Assembly (NCBI GenBank): GCA_025463135.1
Contig: JAOAPY010000025.1
Span: 1-64,000, forward strand
DNA: 64,000 bases
Direction: 5' to 3'
Source: Acidobacteriota bacterium
GTDB taxonomy: Bacteria > Acidobacteriota > Blastocatellia > Pyrinomonadales > Pyrinomonadaceae
The position numbers were made by a program, and so were the translations under genes. The stretch's first letter is position 1. The number at the start of each line of letters is the position of its first letter. Positions 44,890-52,676 of this stretch are shown in pieces. Under the pieces are notes generated by a model that saw only the letters and a list, made by a program, of their open reading frames with translations, had not been told where the DNA came from and made no database searches.

Positions 44890-45046
44890 TCATTCACACC
44901 CGGTTTCAACCGGGTGGTGAGGGACTTCTGCTTTCCAAAAACCGTTTCAACGGTTTAGCTCGTGTCTTGCGCGTCAGAAACCGTTAGAAACGGTTCGAAC
45001 ATCAAGAGGTAACTCAGATCACCCGGTTGAAACCGGGTGTGAATGA
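44890..45046. repeat. Palindromic REP-type element with perfect 26-bp arms
   Basis: Arms at 44890-44915 and 45021-45046 are exact inverted copies (containing CACCCGGTTTCAACCGGGT). Inside lie a second pair of arms, AACCGTTTCAACGGTTT and AAACCGTTAGAAACGGTT. The right arm overlaps the end of allB. Confidence 0.88.
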
Positions 45047-46485
45047 AAGCCAGTCAGCAACAGGCGCCCCTCGGGACTGCGGGAAATTTCGCCGCCATCA
45101 TATATCTTTCTTCCGCGAAGAAAAGTCTTTTCCACAGTGCCCTGAAGAAGTTCACCGCGATAAGGGGTCAATTTGTTCCGGTGATGAAGCAGCTCAGGCG
45201 CGACGCGAAATTGCTCATCCGGGTTCCAAAATACGAGGTCGGCATCGCAGCCGACGGCGATCTGGCCCTTCCTGCCTTGCAGTCCCACTTGCCTTGCCGG
45301 CGCACGGCAAAGCCACTCGATCAAATTCTCCAACTTAAACCCACGAGCTTTCGCCGCCGTCCACATTACCGGCAAGCGAAGTTGTAACGAGGCAATGCCG
45401 CCCCACGCTTCAAGAAAGTTTCCGCTTTCCTTCAGCTTCAATTTCTCAGTACAGGGAGAGTGATCGGAAACGACGAGATCGATTATTCCGGACTCGAGCG
45501 CGTCCCATAATTTCTCTCGGTTCTCACGCTCACGAATCGGCGGGCAGCATTTGAATTCAGTGGCGCCGTCGGGGATATCTTCCGCTGCGAAGTACAGGTA
45601 GTGCGGACATGTTTCCGCGGTAAGCTTCAAGCCGGAGGCCTTTGCCTCACGCAGCAGCGGCAAAGCATCGGCGGATGAATGATGAACGATGTGGATGCGA
45701 GTACCGAACTCGCCGGCCAATTTGATCATTAACTCGACTGCTTCATTTTCCGCGGCGCGCGGTCGCGAGTCGAGAAATGTTTGATAGACAGCAGCCCGGG
45801 CGTCCTCCTGCCTGACCATACCTGTTTCGATTAAGGCGGTGTGGCAGGCAAGCGCACCGGCCTTACTGATCGGCCCGGGCAACTCCGCGTGAACTATCAA
45901 CAGGGCGCCCAGCCGAGTAAGTTCGGGCATAGCCAGCCGTAATTCGGATTCAGTGACATTGGGAAATTCATCGACGCCCGAATGAATCAGGAAACATTTG
46001 AAGCCCACCACTCCCGCGGCGGACAACCCGGCAAGCTCGTGAGTATTCCCCGGCACTACGCCACCCCAAAACCCCACATCGACAAAACACTGGCCTGCCG
46101 CTGCTGCCAGCTTGGCCTCCAAGCCTGCGACGGTTGTCGTCGGCGGAATCGAGTTAAGGGGCATATCGATCAAGGTTGTCACGCCGCCCGCGGCCGCCGC
46201 CCGCGTGGCTGAGGCAAAGCCTTCCCAGTCGGTCCTGCCGGGCTCATTGATATGCACATGCGTATCAACCAGGCCGGGGATAATTATCTCGCTCGCGCTC
46301 GCGGCTTCGACGGCGCACCCGATGGGGACCTCGTCATAATCGCCAATGGCGACGATCAGTCCGTTTGCGATATGGATTGACGCAGGCCTAATGCTCTCTG
46401 GAAGTGGGTACGACGAGGAGGAAAGATTGGCAGACTCAGAAAGGGCGACTCTTGGTCCCCGGATCACAAGATCGGCGGCAGGCAT
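45019..46485 (-). CDS. allB: Allantoinase
   Basis: The 488-residue amidohydrolase converts allantoin to allantoate. It has IIPGLVDTHVHINEPG (metal His pair), GFKCFLIHSG (carboxylated-lysine region), HIVHHSSADALPLL, and VVSDHSPCTEKLK. The N-terminus has an unusual Ser-rich insertion (about residues 15-33) between the first two strands. The last residues (FHSHPVSTG) and the stop lie in the palindromic repeat arm. It is the first gene of the allB-alc-uraD-uraH-puuD series. Confidence 0.92.
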   Translation of the reverse strand: MPAADLVIRGPRVALSESANLSSSSYPLPESIRPASIHIANGLIVAIGDYDEVPIGCAVEAASASEIIIPGLVDTHVHINEPGRTDWEGFASATRAAAAGGVTTLIDMPLNSIPPTTTVAGLEAKLAAAAGQCFVDVGFWGGVVPGNTHELAGLSAAGVVGFKCFLIHSGVDEFPNVTESELRLAMPELTRLGALLIVHAELPGPISKAGALACHTALIETGMVRQEDARAAVYQTFLDSRPRAAENEAVELMIKLAGEFGTRIHIVHHSSADALPLLREAKASGLKLTAETCPHYLYFAAEDIPDGATEFKCCPPIRERENREKLWDALESGIIDLVVSDHSPCTEKLKLKESGNFLEAWGGIASLQLRLPVMWTAAKARGFKLENLIEWLCRAPARQVGLQGRKGQIAVGCDADLVFWNPDEQFRVAPELLHHRNKLTPYRGELLQGTVEKTFLRGRKIYDGGEISRSPEGRLLLTGFHSHPVSTG

Positions 46486-46781
46486 GTTGCAAACTTAAAC
46501 CACAAATCACGGTTTTCCGCCAGTCATATTTGGGCTAAAGCCTTCAGGCATCGCGACTTTAACGGGGATATGGTGGTTGCAGGAGACTACAGCGCGCCGG
46601 GTTTCCACTCTAATTGAAAGGTAATGTATGGATCCCATGAATTGTATTGCTACCACTCTGTGCAATCAGGTATTCTGTTTATCGGGTTTATCCACGACCT
46701 TCTCCACCCTCACTAATCCGACAACTTACTCCGGGATATCTCTATTGGGCATTTGTGTTCCAGAGACTCCTCCCAACTCGA

Positions 46782-49298
46782 ATGGCTACCGAAAAAACTG
46801 CGCTGGCCTCCGGCAAGGAACAACTTAACAAGCCCTTCATGTGGCTCGTCATCGCGGGCGGCACGATGGCTTGTGTTTTTTCCGTACGCGGCCTGCAAAC
46901 TGAGAACGTCGATGTTCAGTTACTGCTTTTGGCTTTTGTCACAGTGGTATTTGGCTCTCGGATCGGCATTCAAATTCCCCACGTCAAGGCCGAAATAACG
47001 GTTTCCGACACGTTTGTATTCCTGGTTCTGTTGCTTTACGGTGGCGAAGCTGCCGTGCTGCTCGCTGCTGTCGAAGCACTGTGTTCCTCGATGCGCTTTG
47101 CTACCAAGTGGCTTACCAGACTTTTCAATTCTGCTCTGCTGGCGTGCTCCACCGCCATTACGGCCTGGGTTATCCATCTTTCCTTCGGATCGATCAAAGA
47201 GATGGGTCGCGGAAGCTTCACCGGAAACTTCATCGTCGCGCTATTCCTGATGGCATCGGTGCAGTACGTCACCAATTCCGGATTAGCCGCTTTGCGCGAA
47301 TCGATGAAGCGGAATAAGCCGTTTGTCGAAATCTGGCAAAAGCATTTCCTCTGGACGTCGATAACTTACTATGCCGGCGCCTCGGCCGCCGGAATGATTA
47401 CCAGGATGATTAACGGAATTGGGCTCTACGCCTTTCTGGTGGCCCTGCCGATCATTGGTATCATTTACGCCACTTATCGCACCTACCGCCGGAATATCGA
47501 AGACGCCGAACAGCACGCAAATGAACAGTCACGCATCAGCCAGGCTTTACAGCAAAGCGAGGAACATTTTCGGAATGCATTTGACCATGCAGCCGGGATG
47601 GCCCTTATCTCCGCGGACGGCCAATGGCGCCGAGTGAATGGATCCCTTTGTCAGATTCTTGGTTACTCGGAACAGGAATTGTTGGCTACGAACTTTCAGG
47701 AAGTAACCTATCCGGACGATCTGGGCGATGACCTGGTCCATATTTACCAACTGCTGGAAGGAAAAAGGCGGATCGATCAAAGAGAGAAACGCTATCTGCA
47801 CAAGTCTGGCCAACCCATATGGGTGTTGCAGAGTGCCTCCGTTGCTCGCAATGCCGGTGGCGAGGCGCTGCATCTGATTCTACAGATTCAGGACATCACC
47901 GAACGCAAGCGCGCCGAAGAACAAGTGCATCATGCTGCCTTCCATGACGCTTTGACCGGGCTGCCTAATCGCACACTGCTTTCAGACCGCCTAAGCCTGG
48001 CTTTGGCCAGGGCGAAAAGAAACAGGGAATATCAGTTCGCGGTACTGTTTCTGGATCTCGATCGCTTCAAACTGGTGAATGATAGCCTGGGTCACACGCT
48101 GGGCGATCAGCTACTGGTCGAACTCGGCCGCCGTCTCGAAGTCTGTATGCGCAAGGCTGACACAGTCGCCCGCCTCGGGGGCGACGAGTTTGGCATGCTG
48201 CTCGATGGGATCAAGGACCCATACGATGCGATCTATATTGCTGAACGTATCCAGGAAGAACTGTTGGAACCTTTCACGCTGAATGGTCATGAATTTCTGA
48301 CCACCACCAGCATCGGGATTGCATTCTCCCAAACCGGATACGAGAGTCCCGAAGACATTCTCCGCGACGCCGACATCGCGATGTATCGCGCCAAGGCAAA
48401 TGGCAAGGCACGCTACGAAGTATTTGACGTGGCCATGCACTCGCATGCGCTGGAAATGCTGACGCTGGAGCGCGAACTGCGCCACGCCATCGAACGCAAG
48501 GAAGTCAAAGTACACTATCAGCCGATCGTTTCGCTGTCGGACAAGATGCTGGTCGGCTTCGAAGCTTTGGCGCGGCTGGAATCGTCGGAGTTGGGTCCAA
48601 TCTCACCGGTGCAGTTCATTCCGCTGGCCGAAGAAACCGGCCTCATCATACCGTTAGGGTCCCTCGTATTAACGGAAGCCTGCAAACAGATGGTGCAATG
48701 GCATCAGCAGTATCCGCGCGAAAAACCGTTGACGATTAGCGTGAACCTTTCCAGCAAACAGTTTACCCAACTAAACCTGGTGGATTCGATCAAGAAGATT
48801 TTGAGCGAGACGGGAATGGATCCGTCTTCCCTGCATTTGGAAATTACCGAAAGCGTAATCATGGAAAAGGCGCAGGATGCCGCCGAGATGCTCTCGCAAC
48901 TTAAAGCGCTGGGAGTCAAACTGAGTATTGACGACTTTGGCACCGGCTATTCATCGCTTAGCTATCTGCACAGCTTCCCGTTCGATATTTTGAAAATCGA
49001 TCGCTCGTTTGTCTGCCGCATGGGAACCGACAACGAAAGCATTGGCATTGTGGAGACGATCCTTACCCTCGCACAAAAGCTCGGTAAGAAGGCAGTCGCC
49101 GAGGGCGTAGAGACTGAAGCCCAGGTCGAGTTATTAAAAGGAATGGGTTGCGGCTATGGACAGGGCTACTTATTCTCGAGGCCACTTTGGTGGGGAGCTG
49201 CTGAAAAGCTGATTGCCAGAGAAGGCGGTCTGGATGGCCTTGATAACGAACCCGTAAGCCGCGAAGTGGAAGTAGCCAGCGAAGTCTACGCTATGTAG
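46782..49298 (+). CDS. Membrane GGDEF-EAL protein with PAS domain
   Basis: The 838-residue protein has about seven or eight N-terminal membrane segments (MASE-like sensor, about residues 15-240), a PAS domain (about 255-385), a GGDEF domain with the intact GGDEF motif at 466-470, and an EAL domain with EAL at 594-596 and the later DDFGTGYSSLSYL. Both catalytic motifs look intact, so it could make or break c-di-GMP. The ATG at 46782 is chosen because it begins a polar start before the first helix; no ribosome site is visible. It is on the opposite strand to the surrounding purine genes. Confidence 0.88.
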   Translation: MATEKTALASGKEQLNKPFMWLVIAGGTMACVFSVRGLQTENVDVQLLLLAFVTVVFGSRIGIQIPHVKAEITVSDTFVFLVLLLYGGEAAVLLAAVEALCSSMRFATKWLTRLFNSALLACSTAITAWVIHLSFGSIKEMGRGSFTGNFIVALFLMASVQYVTNSGLAALRESMKRNKPFVEIWQKHFLWTSITYYAGASAAGMITRMINGIGLYAFLVALPIIGIIYATYRTYRRNIEDAEQHANEQSRISQALQQSEEHFRNAFDHAAGMALISADGQWRRVNGSLCQILGYSEQELLATNFQEVTYPDDLGDDLVHIYQLLEGKRRIDQREKRYLHKSGQPIWVLQSASVARNAGGEALHLILQIQDITERKRAEEQVHHAAFHDALTGLPNRTLLSDRLSLALARAKRNREYQFAVLFLDLDRFKLVNDSLGHTLGDQLLVELGRRLEVCMRKADTVARLGGDEFGMLLDGIKDPYDAIYIAERIQEELLEPFTLNGHEFLTTTSIGIAFSQTGYESPEDILRDADIAMYRAKANGKARYEVFDVAMHSHALEMLTLERELRHAIERKEVKVHYQPIVSLSDKMLVGFEALARLESSELGPISPVQFIPLAEETGLIIPLGSLVLTEACKQMVQWHQQYPREKPLTISVNLSSKQFTQLNLVDSIKKILSETGMDPSSLHLEITESVIMEKAQDAAEMLSQLKALGVKLSIDDFGTGYSSLSYLHSFPFDILKIDRSFVCRMGTDNESIGIVETILTLAQKLGKKAVAEGVETEAQVELLKGMGCGYGQGYLFSRPLWWGAAEKLIAREGGLDGLDNEPVSREVEVASEVYAM

Positions 49299-49304
49299 CC
49301 TCAT

Positions 49305-49401
49305 GGGAACGCATGCATCCTGCCTGCTCAGGTTGCGTTAGTAACTCTCCTAATCGCAGAAGGCCAACTACCGGATCAACACGCAGGATGCGTGCGGTCC
49401 C
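49305..49401. repeat. REP-like inverted repeat
   Basis: GGGAACGCATGCATCCTGCC at 49305-49324 pairs with CACGCAGGATGCGTGCGGTCCC-type sequence at 49380-49401, with four differences over 22 bases. It lies between convergent genes and may serve as their terminator. Confidence 0.65.
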
Positions 49402-49409
49402 AGGCAGAA

Positions 49410-50114
49410 CTACCGTTCTAATCCAAAGACTTGCCGGTAGGCACAGGCTGTTGCCGCGAAGCTCAACGGCAATACCAGCAACGCACCCACATAGCAGCAG
49501 AGTACGCCCGCCAATCCCAACAACGCATTGAGCAATAAAAGACCCAGCAATCTCCAAAAGTTCGCCAGGCCCGCTTTCATGCTTAACCGGACTGCCGCGA
49601 CGCCGGACAACTTTTTTTCGACGATTAGCGGATAAGCGAAGGTAAAGACAACGGATACGGCGATCAGTATCACGAGCATCGCCAACACCAGCACCAATAT
49701 GAGTACTATAAAGCCAACAGCTCTGGCTGGATTTGGTCCTTCATCGGGCGAGTGCGGCAGCATCAGCACGGTTGCAAAAAAGAAGATGGCGCCAAAAGGA
49801 ATCAGCACCACCACCAACGGAATCATATGCAGCAGCATGGCGACGACACCCTCGCCAAAGTAATCGAAGCCTTTGAAGATCGCGTCGAATTCAACTCGCT
49901 TCCCGCGCATACGTTGGAAGATGACCAGGTAGACTCCACACATCATCGGCGCCATTAATATTCCGAGTGGCGCCAGGTTGCCGATCAGCAACGCCACCAG
50001 AGTCATGCCGACGAACAGCCAGTACTGGTCCTTGATCACTTCCCAGCCTTCTTTCATACACGCGGTCGGCTGCACTGCGTTGGGAGTAAAATCTGAATGG
50101 ATATAAAGAGGCAT
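49410..50114 (-). CDS. Multi-pass membrane protein of unknown function
   Basis: The 234-residue protein has four or five hydrophobic helices (LFVGMTLVALLIGNL, GEGVVAMLLHMIPLVVVL, AVGFIVLILVLVLAMLVILIA, LLGLLLLNALLGLAGVL) and a short hydrophilic start. The architecture resembles DUF975/glycerophosphodiester phosphodiesterase membrane-domain proteins. No function can be assigned. It lies between the GGDEF-EAL gene and the xanthine dehydrogenase operon. Confidence 0.75.
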   Translation of the reverse strand: MPLYIHSDFTPNAVQPTACMKEGWEVIKDQYWLFVGMTLVALLIGNLAPLGILMAPMMCGVYLVIFQRMRGKRVEFDAIFKGFDYFGEGVVAMLLHMIPLVVVLIPFGAIFFFATVLMLPHSPDEGPNPARAVGFIVLILVLVLAMLVILIAVSVVFTFAYPLIVEKKLSGVAAVRLSMKAGLANFWRLLGLLLLNALLGLAGVLCCYVGALLVLPLSFAATACAYRQVFGLER

Positions 50115-50134
50115 TGTGGAAACTAAATCGGCGA

Positions 50135-50231
50135 ATGTTTAGGAAGCGGACTTGTCCGCACAGTCCGGGAAAACTTAATTAGCGCTTATGACTGTCCTCG
50201 GTTGGCGCACAAGTGCGCTATCTAAACGGCG
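50135..50231. repeat. TTTAGGAA-GCGGACTTGTCCGC repeat, copy 2
   Basis: This copy has the same ordered tracts as 38578-38642 (GCGGACTTGTCCGC, then GCACAAGTGCG and TAAACGGC), with a longer centre. It lies just beyond the xdhB stop. Confidence 0.65.
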
Positions 50232-50246
50232 GAGCTTATTACCTAA

Positions 50247-51104
50247 TCATGAGCCGGACAAGAAATCCTTCAAAAGATTCAGCGACACCTGCAAACGATA
50301 ACGACCTGTGGAACGGATATCGTCGATGGGCACAATCTCTCGAGCCAGCTCAGCCTGGGCGGCTGCAATCAAAGCGGAGTCGACACGAGCGCCTCGCAAC
50401 ACAGCTTCCGTCCGAATGCACCGCAGTGGTACCGGTGCGACACTCCCCAACACAATACGCGCATCGTCGATATGCCCGTCATTGATTTGCGCCACGCCGG
50501 CAAAACAGACTTTCGAAATAGCCTGGGCCTTGCGCGTGCCGACCTTGCGGTAATACTGCCGCGGCGTTTCGGTCGAGCGGCTGAGACGAATACGCGTCAA
50601 CAACTCGTCCGGCCTGATGATCATTTTCTTATAGCCGGTGTGAAAGCCGTGGTAGAGCACCCAGCGCGAACCGCTCGCGGAAACGAGCTCGAGTTCGGCA
50701 TCATAGGCCAGCAGCGCCGGTGGTGAATCAGCTGCCGGAGAAGCATTCACGATGTTACCGCCGAGAGTACCGCGATTCTGAATAGCGAGGCCACCCGTTT
50801 CGCTGGCGGCTTGGCAAAGCATGGGAAATTCTTCGCGCAGTATGGCATTCGCTTGCACGTCCGTATAGGTCGTCAGAGCCCCAAGCGTGACTTGCTGATC
50901 GGTAATTTCAATGCCGCGCAGCTCTTCCAGGTTCCGGATGTTGAGATAATTCCGATGGACCAGCTTTCCGGCCTCGAGCAGGACCATTAGATCCGTGCCG
51001 CCGGCGAACAACTTCCACACACCGGCTTCGTGGGCCAACAGACCCAGCGTCTCGTGCAACGTTTGCGGCGTGTGTAGCTGATAATTGGGAACGTAAGCTC
51101 TCAT
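50247..51104 (-). CDS. xdhB: Xanthine dehydrogenase FAD-binding subunit
   Basis: The 285-residue subunit has a CoxM/XdhB-type FAD domain: LFAGGTDLMVLLEAG, RNRGTLGGNIVNASPAADSPPALL-like segments (read in pieces) and a C-terminal CO-dehydrogenase flavoprotein domain. It passes electrons from the Fe-S subunit to FAD. Its start overlaps the stop of a small conserved-looking gene by four bases. The three subunits are separated by inserted genes. Confidence 0.92.
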   Translation of the reverse strand: MRAYVPNYQLHTPQTLHETLGLLAHEAGVWKLFAGGTDLMVLLEAGKLVHRNYLNIRNLEELRGIEITDQQVTLGALTTYTDVQANAILREEFPMLCQAASETGGLAIQNRGTLGGNIVNASPAADSPPALLAYDAELELVSASGSRWVLYHGFHTGYKKMIIRPDELLTRIRLSRSTETPRQYYRKVGTRKAQAISKVCFAGVAQINDGHIDDARIVLGSVAPVPLRCIRTEAVLRGARVDSALIAAAQAELAREIVPIDDIRSTGRYRLQVSLNLLKDFLSGS

Positions 51105-51280
51105 TTTGCGCTGCGTTCAGAAGAGTTGGGCCCTGGTTGATTCTGCTTCATATCCTGCTGTTTCGTTGCGGGTTGTGACTTCACCTTAGCTGTTTGTAGC
51201 GAGAGACACAGCCTTCGCAGTTCGGATACAAGCTTCAGTCGGGCGGTGACCGCCTCTCGTGACATATCAATTTGTCGCAT
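51101..51280 (-). CDS. Small helical protein, likely partner of the decayed nucleotidyltransferase
   Basis: The 59-residue protein starts with an ATG behind AGGAGGA and has a helical SREAVTARLKLVSELRRLCLSL segment, then a polar Gln/Lys-rich tail. It overlaps xdhB by ATGA. I have seen similar short proteins downstream of AbiEii-like nucleotidyltransferase genes, and such a remnant lies immediately upstream here. That pairing is inference. It may now mainly serve translational coupling in the xdh operon. Confidence 0.5.
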   Translation of the reverse strand: MRQIDMSREAVTARLKLVSELRRLCLSLQTAKVKSQPATKQQDMKQNQPGPNSSERSAK

Positions 51281-51287
51281 GACCAAG

Positions 51288-51488
51288 GTCCTCCTGCAAC
51301 GCGCTCGGCTTGATCCTGCGCGCTGGCGCGCAGCTTCTTCAACTCGAGAGAATCAACAAATCAATACCAATCGTCGCCCGTGGGCGATCATATACCGCCA
51401 TCGCGACTCCACCGCAAAGAGCGTATTCAATTCCCTGATCGTTCAGCGCTCCCATGAGCAGGCGAAATTCGTCGTAGAGATCCAGCAT
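51288..51488 (-). pseudogene. Remnant of a nucleotidyltransferase (AbiEii-like) gene
   Basis: From the ATG at 51488 the frame reads MLDLYDEFRLLMGAL, then GIEYALCGGVAMAVYDRPRA, a typical nucleotidyltransferase start, but it stops at 51354 after 44 codons. In another frame, ELKKLRASAQDQAE follows (about 51340-51300), resembling the end of such proteins. The middle is missing, so a large internal deletion with a frameshift is the likeliest explanation. It lies between the Fe-S and FAD subunit genes. Confidence 0.55.
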
Positions 51489-51500
51489 CAGCTATCTCGT

Positions 51501-51962
51501 CTATTTCTGGCAGGCCCGCACCACTGATGCGAAAATTTTCATATAGCCGGTACAGCGGCAGAGGTTGCCGGCCAGTCCGGTGCGAATCTCAGCCTCACTC
51601 GGATTCGGATTTCGCTCGAGCAGGTTGACCGCCGCCAACACCATACCCGGGGTGCAGATGCCGCATTGCGCACCGCCGCATTCAATGAAGGCCTGCTGCA
51701 CGGCATGAAGTTGTTCGCCGTTGGCTACACCTTCGATAGTCTTAATCTCTGCACCTTCGACCTGCGCCACTGGTACGAGACAGCTATTAACGATCTCGCC
51801 ATTGATGAATATAGAGCACGCGCCGCATTCGCCTTCGCCGCAACCTTCCTTCGTGCCGGTCAGGTGCAACTGTTCGCGCAGTACGTCCAGCAGACGCTCC
51901 ATGGGATAAGCGTGAAGCAGGATGGTTTCCTCGTTGACGTTACAATGAATGTCGATCTTCAT
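51501..51962 (-). CDS. xdhC: Xanthine dehydrogenase 2Fe-2S subunit
   Basis: The 153-residue subunit carries two 2Fe-2S clusters: the plant-type ferredoxin set in GCGEGECGACS and the C-terminal set in CGICTPGMVLA and NLCRCTGY. It mediates electron transfer between the molybdenum and FAD subunits. Its ATG overlaps the stop of the PIN-domain toxin gene by four bases (ATGA), so its translation may depend on the toxin gene. Gene names follow E. coli use (xdhA molybdenum, xdhB FAD, xdhC Fe-S). Confidence 0.94.
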   Translation of the reverse strand: MKIDIHCNVNEETILLHAYPMERLLDVLREQLHLTGTKEGCGEGECGACSIFINGEIVNSCLVPVAQVEGAEIKTIEGVANGEQLHAVQQAFIECGGAQCGICTPGMVLAAVNLLERNPNPSEAEIRTGLAGNLCRCTGYMKIFASVVRACQK

Positions 51963-52387
51963 CTATCCAGAACCAAACGGAATGATTTGCCTCGGGGAGT
52001 TCGATAGGCTGAAAATCCTCGCCGATCGAGCGTTGCTATCTCATAAGTGTTCAGCTGATCCGCGAGCAAAACCAATGTTGCGTCGGCAAAGTCCATTGGC
52101 GTATCTGCGTACTTGCGCATCAGGAGGGTGGCGTCTTTTAACTGGAGCGGGTCGGCGCATTCATAAACGAACAGGCCGGCTGCTGCTGCAAATTCTGCCA
52201 GCGCTGACGCTCCCTCAGTATGCGAGCTCACGAAATGCATAGCTTCAGTGATTACCGCGCTGGTGGTGCAAAGTCTGCCAGTGAACGAATCGAGACAAGC
52301 CGAGACCTCGGTATGCGAATGATCGCGTTTGTCGAGATACGCCACTAATGGCCCGGTATCGAGAAGCCAAACTTTCACGACCGCCAA
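51959..52387 (-). CDS. vapC: PIN-domain (VapC-like) toxin
   Basis: The 142-residue protein has a PIN nuclease fold: WLLDTGPLVAYLDKRD at the start, acidic Glu in ITEAMHF, and MDFADATLVLLAD followed by ATLDRRGF. It likely cleaves RNA. It overlaps the ribbon-helix-helix antitoxin gene by 13 bases and the xdhC start by four, so it is embedded in the xdh operon. Confidence 0.88.
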   Translation of the reverse strand: MAVVKVWLLDTGPLVAYLDKRDHSHTEVSACLDSFTGRLCTTSAVITEAMHFVSSHTEGASALAEFAAAAGLFVYECADPLQLKDATLLMRKYADTPMDFADATLVLLADQLNTYEIATLDRRGFSAYRTPRGKSFRLVLDR

Positions 52388-52608
52388 TTTCGTTGCTTCA
52401 ATGCCCGCGCCCAGGAATCTCGCGATGCGGTCTTAAGTGATAGTTTTCCCTTAACATGCGCAGTCTTGGTTGCCAGGGCACGTGCCGCCACGGCCTGCTC
52501 GAGGGTTTCCCGCACAAACTCAGAAACGGACTTGCCGAGCATCCGCGCGGTGCGACTCAGCGCCGCCTGCTGCTCTGCATCGATGCGAATTGTTAGAGTT
52601 TTGTCCAT
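52375..52608 (-). CDS. vapB: Ribbon-helix-helix antitoxin
   Basis: The 77-residue protein starts with a beta-strand TLTIRIDAEQQAAL, then helices GKSVSEFVRETLEQAV, a ribbon-helix-helix DNA-binding pattern, and a basic tail. It would neutralise and co-regulate the PIN toxin. It precedes the toxin with a 13-base overlap. Confidence 0.82.
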   Translation of the reverse strand: MDKTLTIRIDAEQQAALSRTARMLGKSVSEFVRETLEQAVAARALATKTAHVKGKLSLKTASRDSWARALKQRNWRS

Positions 52609-52676
52609 GCATTGCAGTGTAAGACACCGTAAGACAAACGGTCAACGATGCCCGATAATAATTTGAGTAGACATTC

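Noticed and set aside
44884-45050. GGTTCGAAC sequence suggesting a tRNA T-loop
   Set aside because: It lies within the palindromic element and no cloverleaf can be formed around it.
46628-46828. 66-codon frame before the GGDEF-EAL gene
   Set aside because: AAAGGTAATGT precedes its ATG, but the peptide overlaps the start of the larger gene and shows no protein-like pattern.
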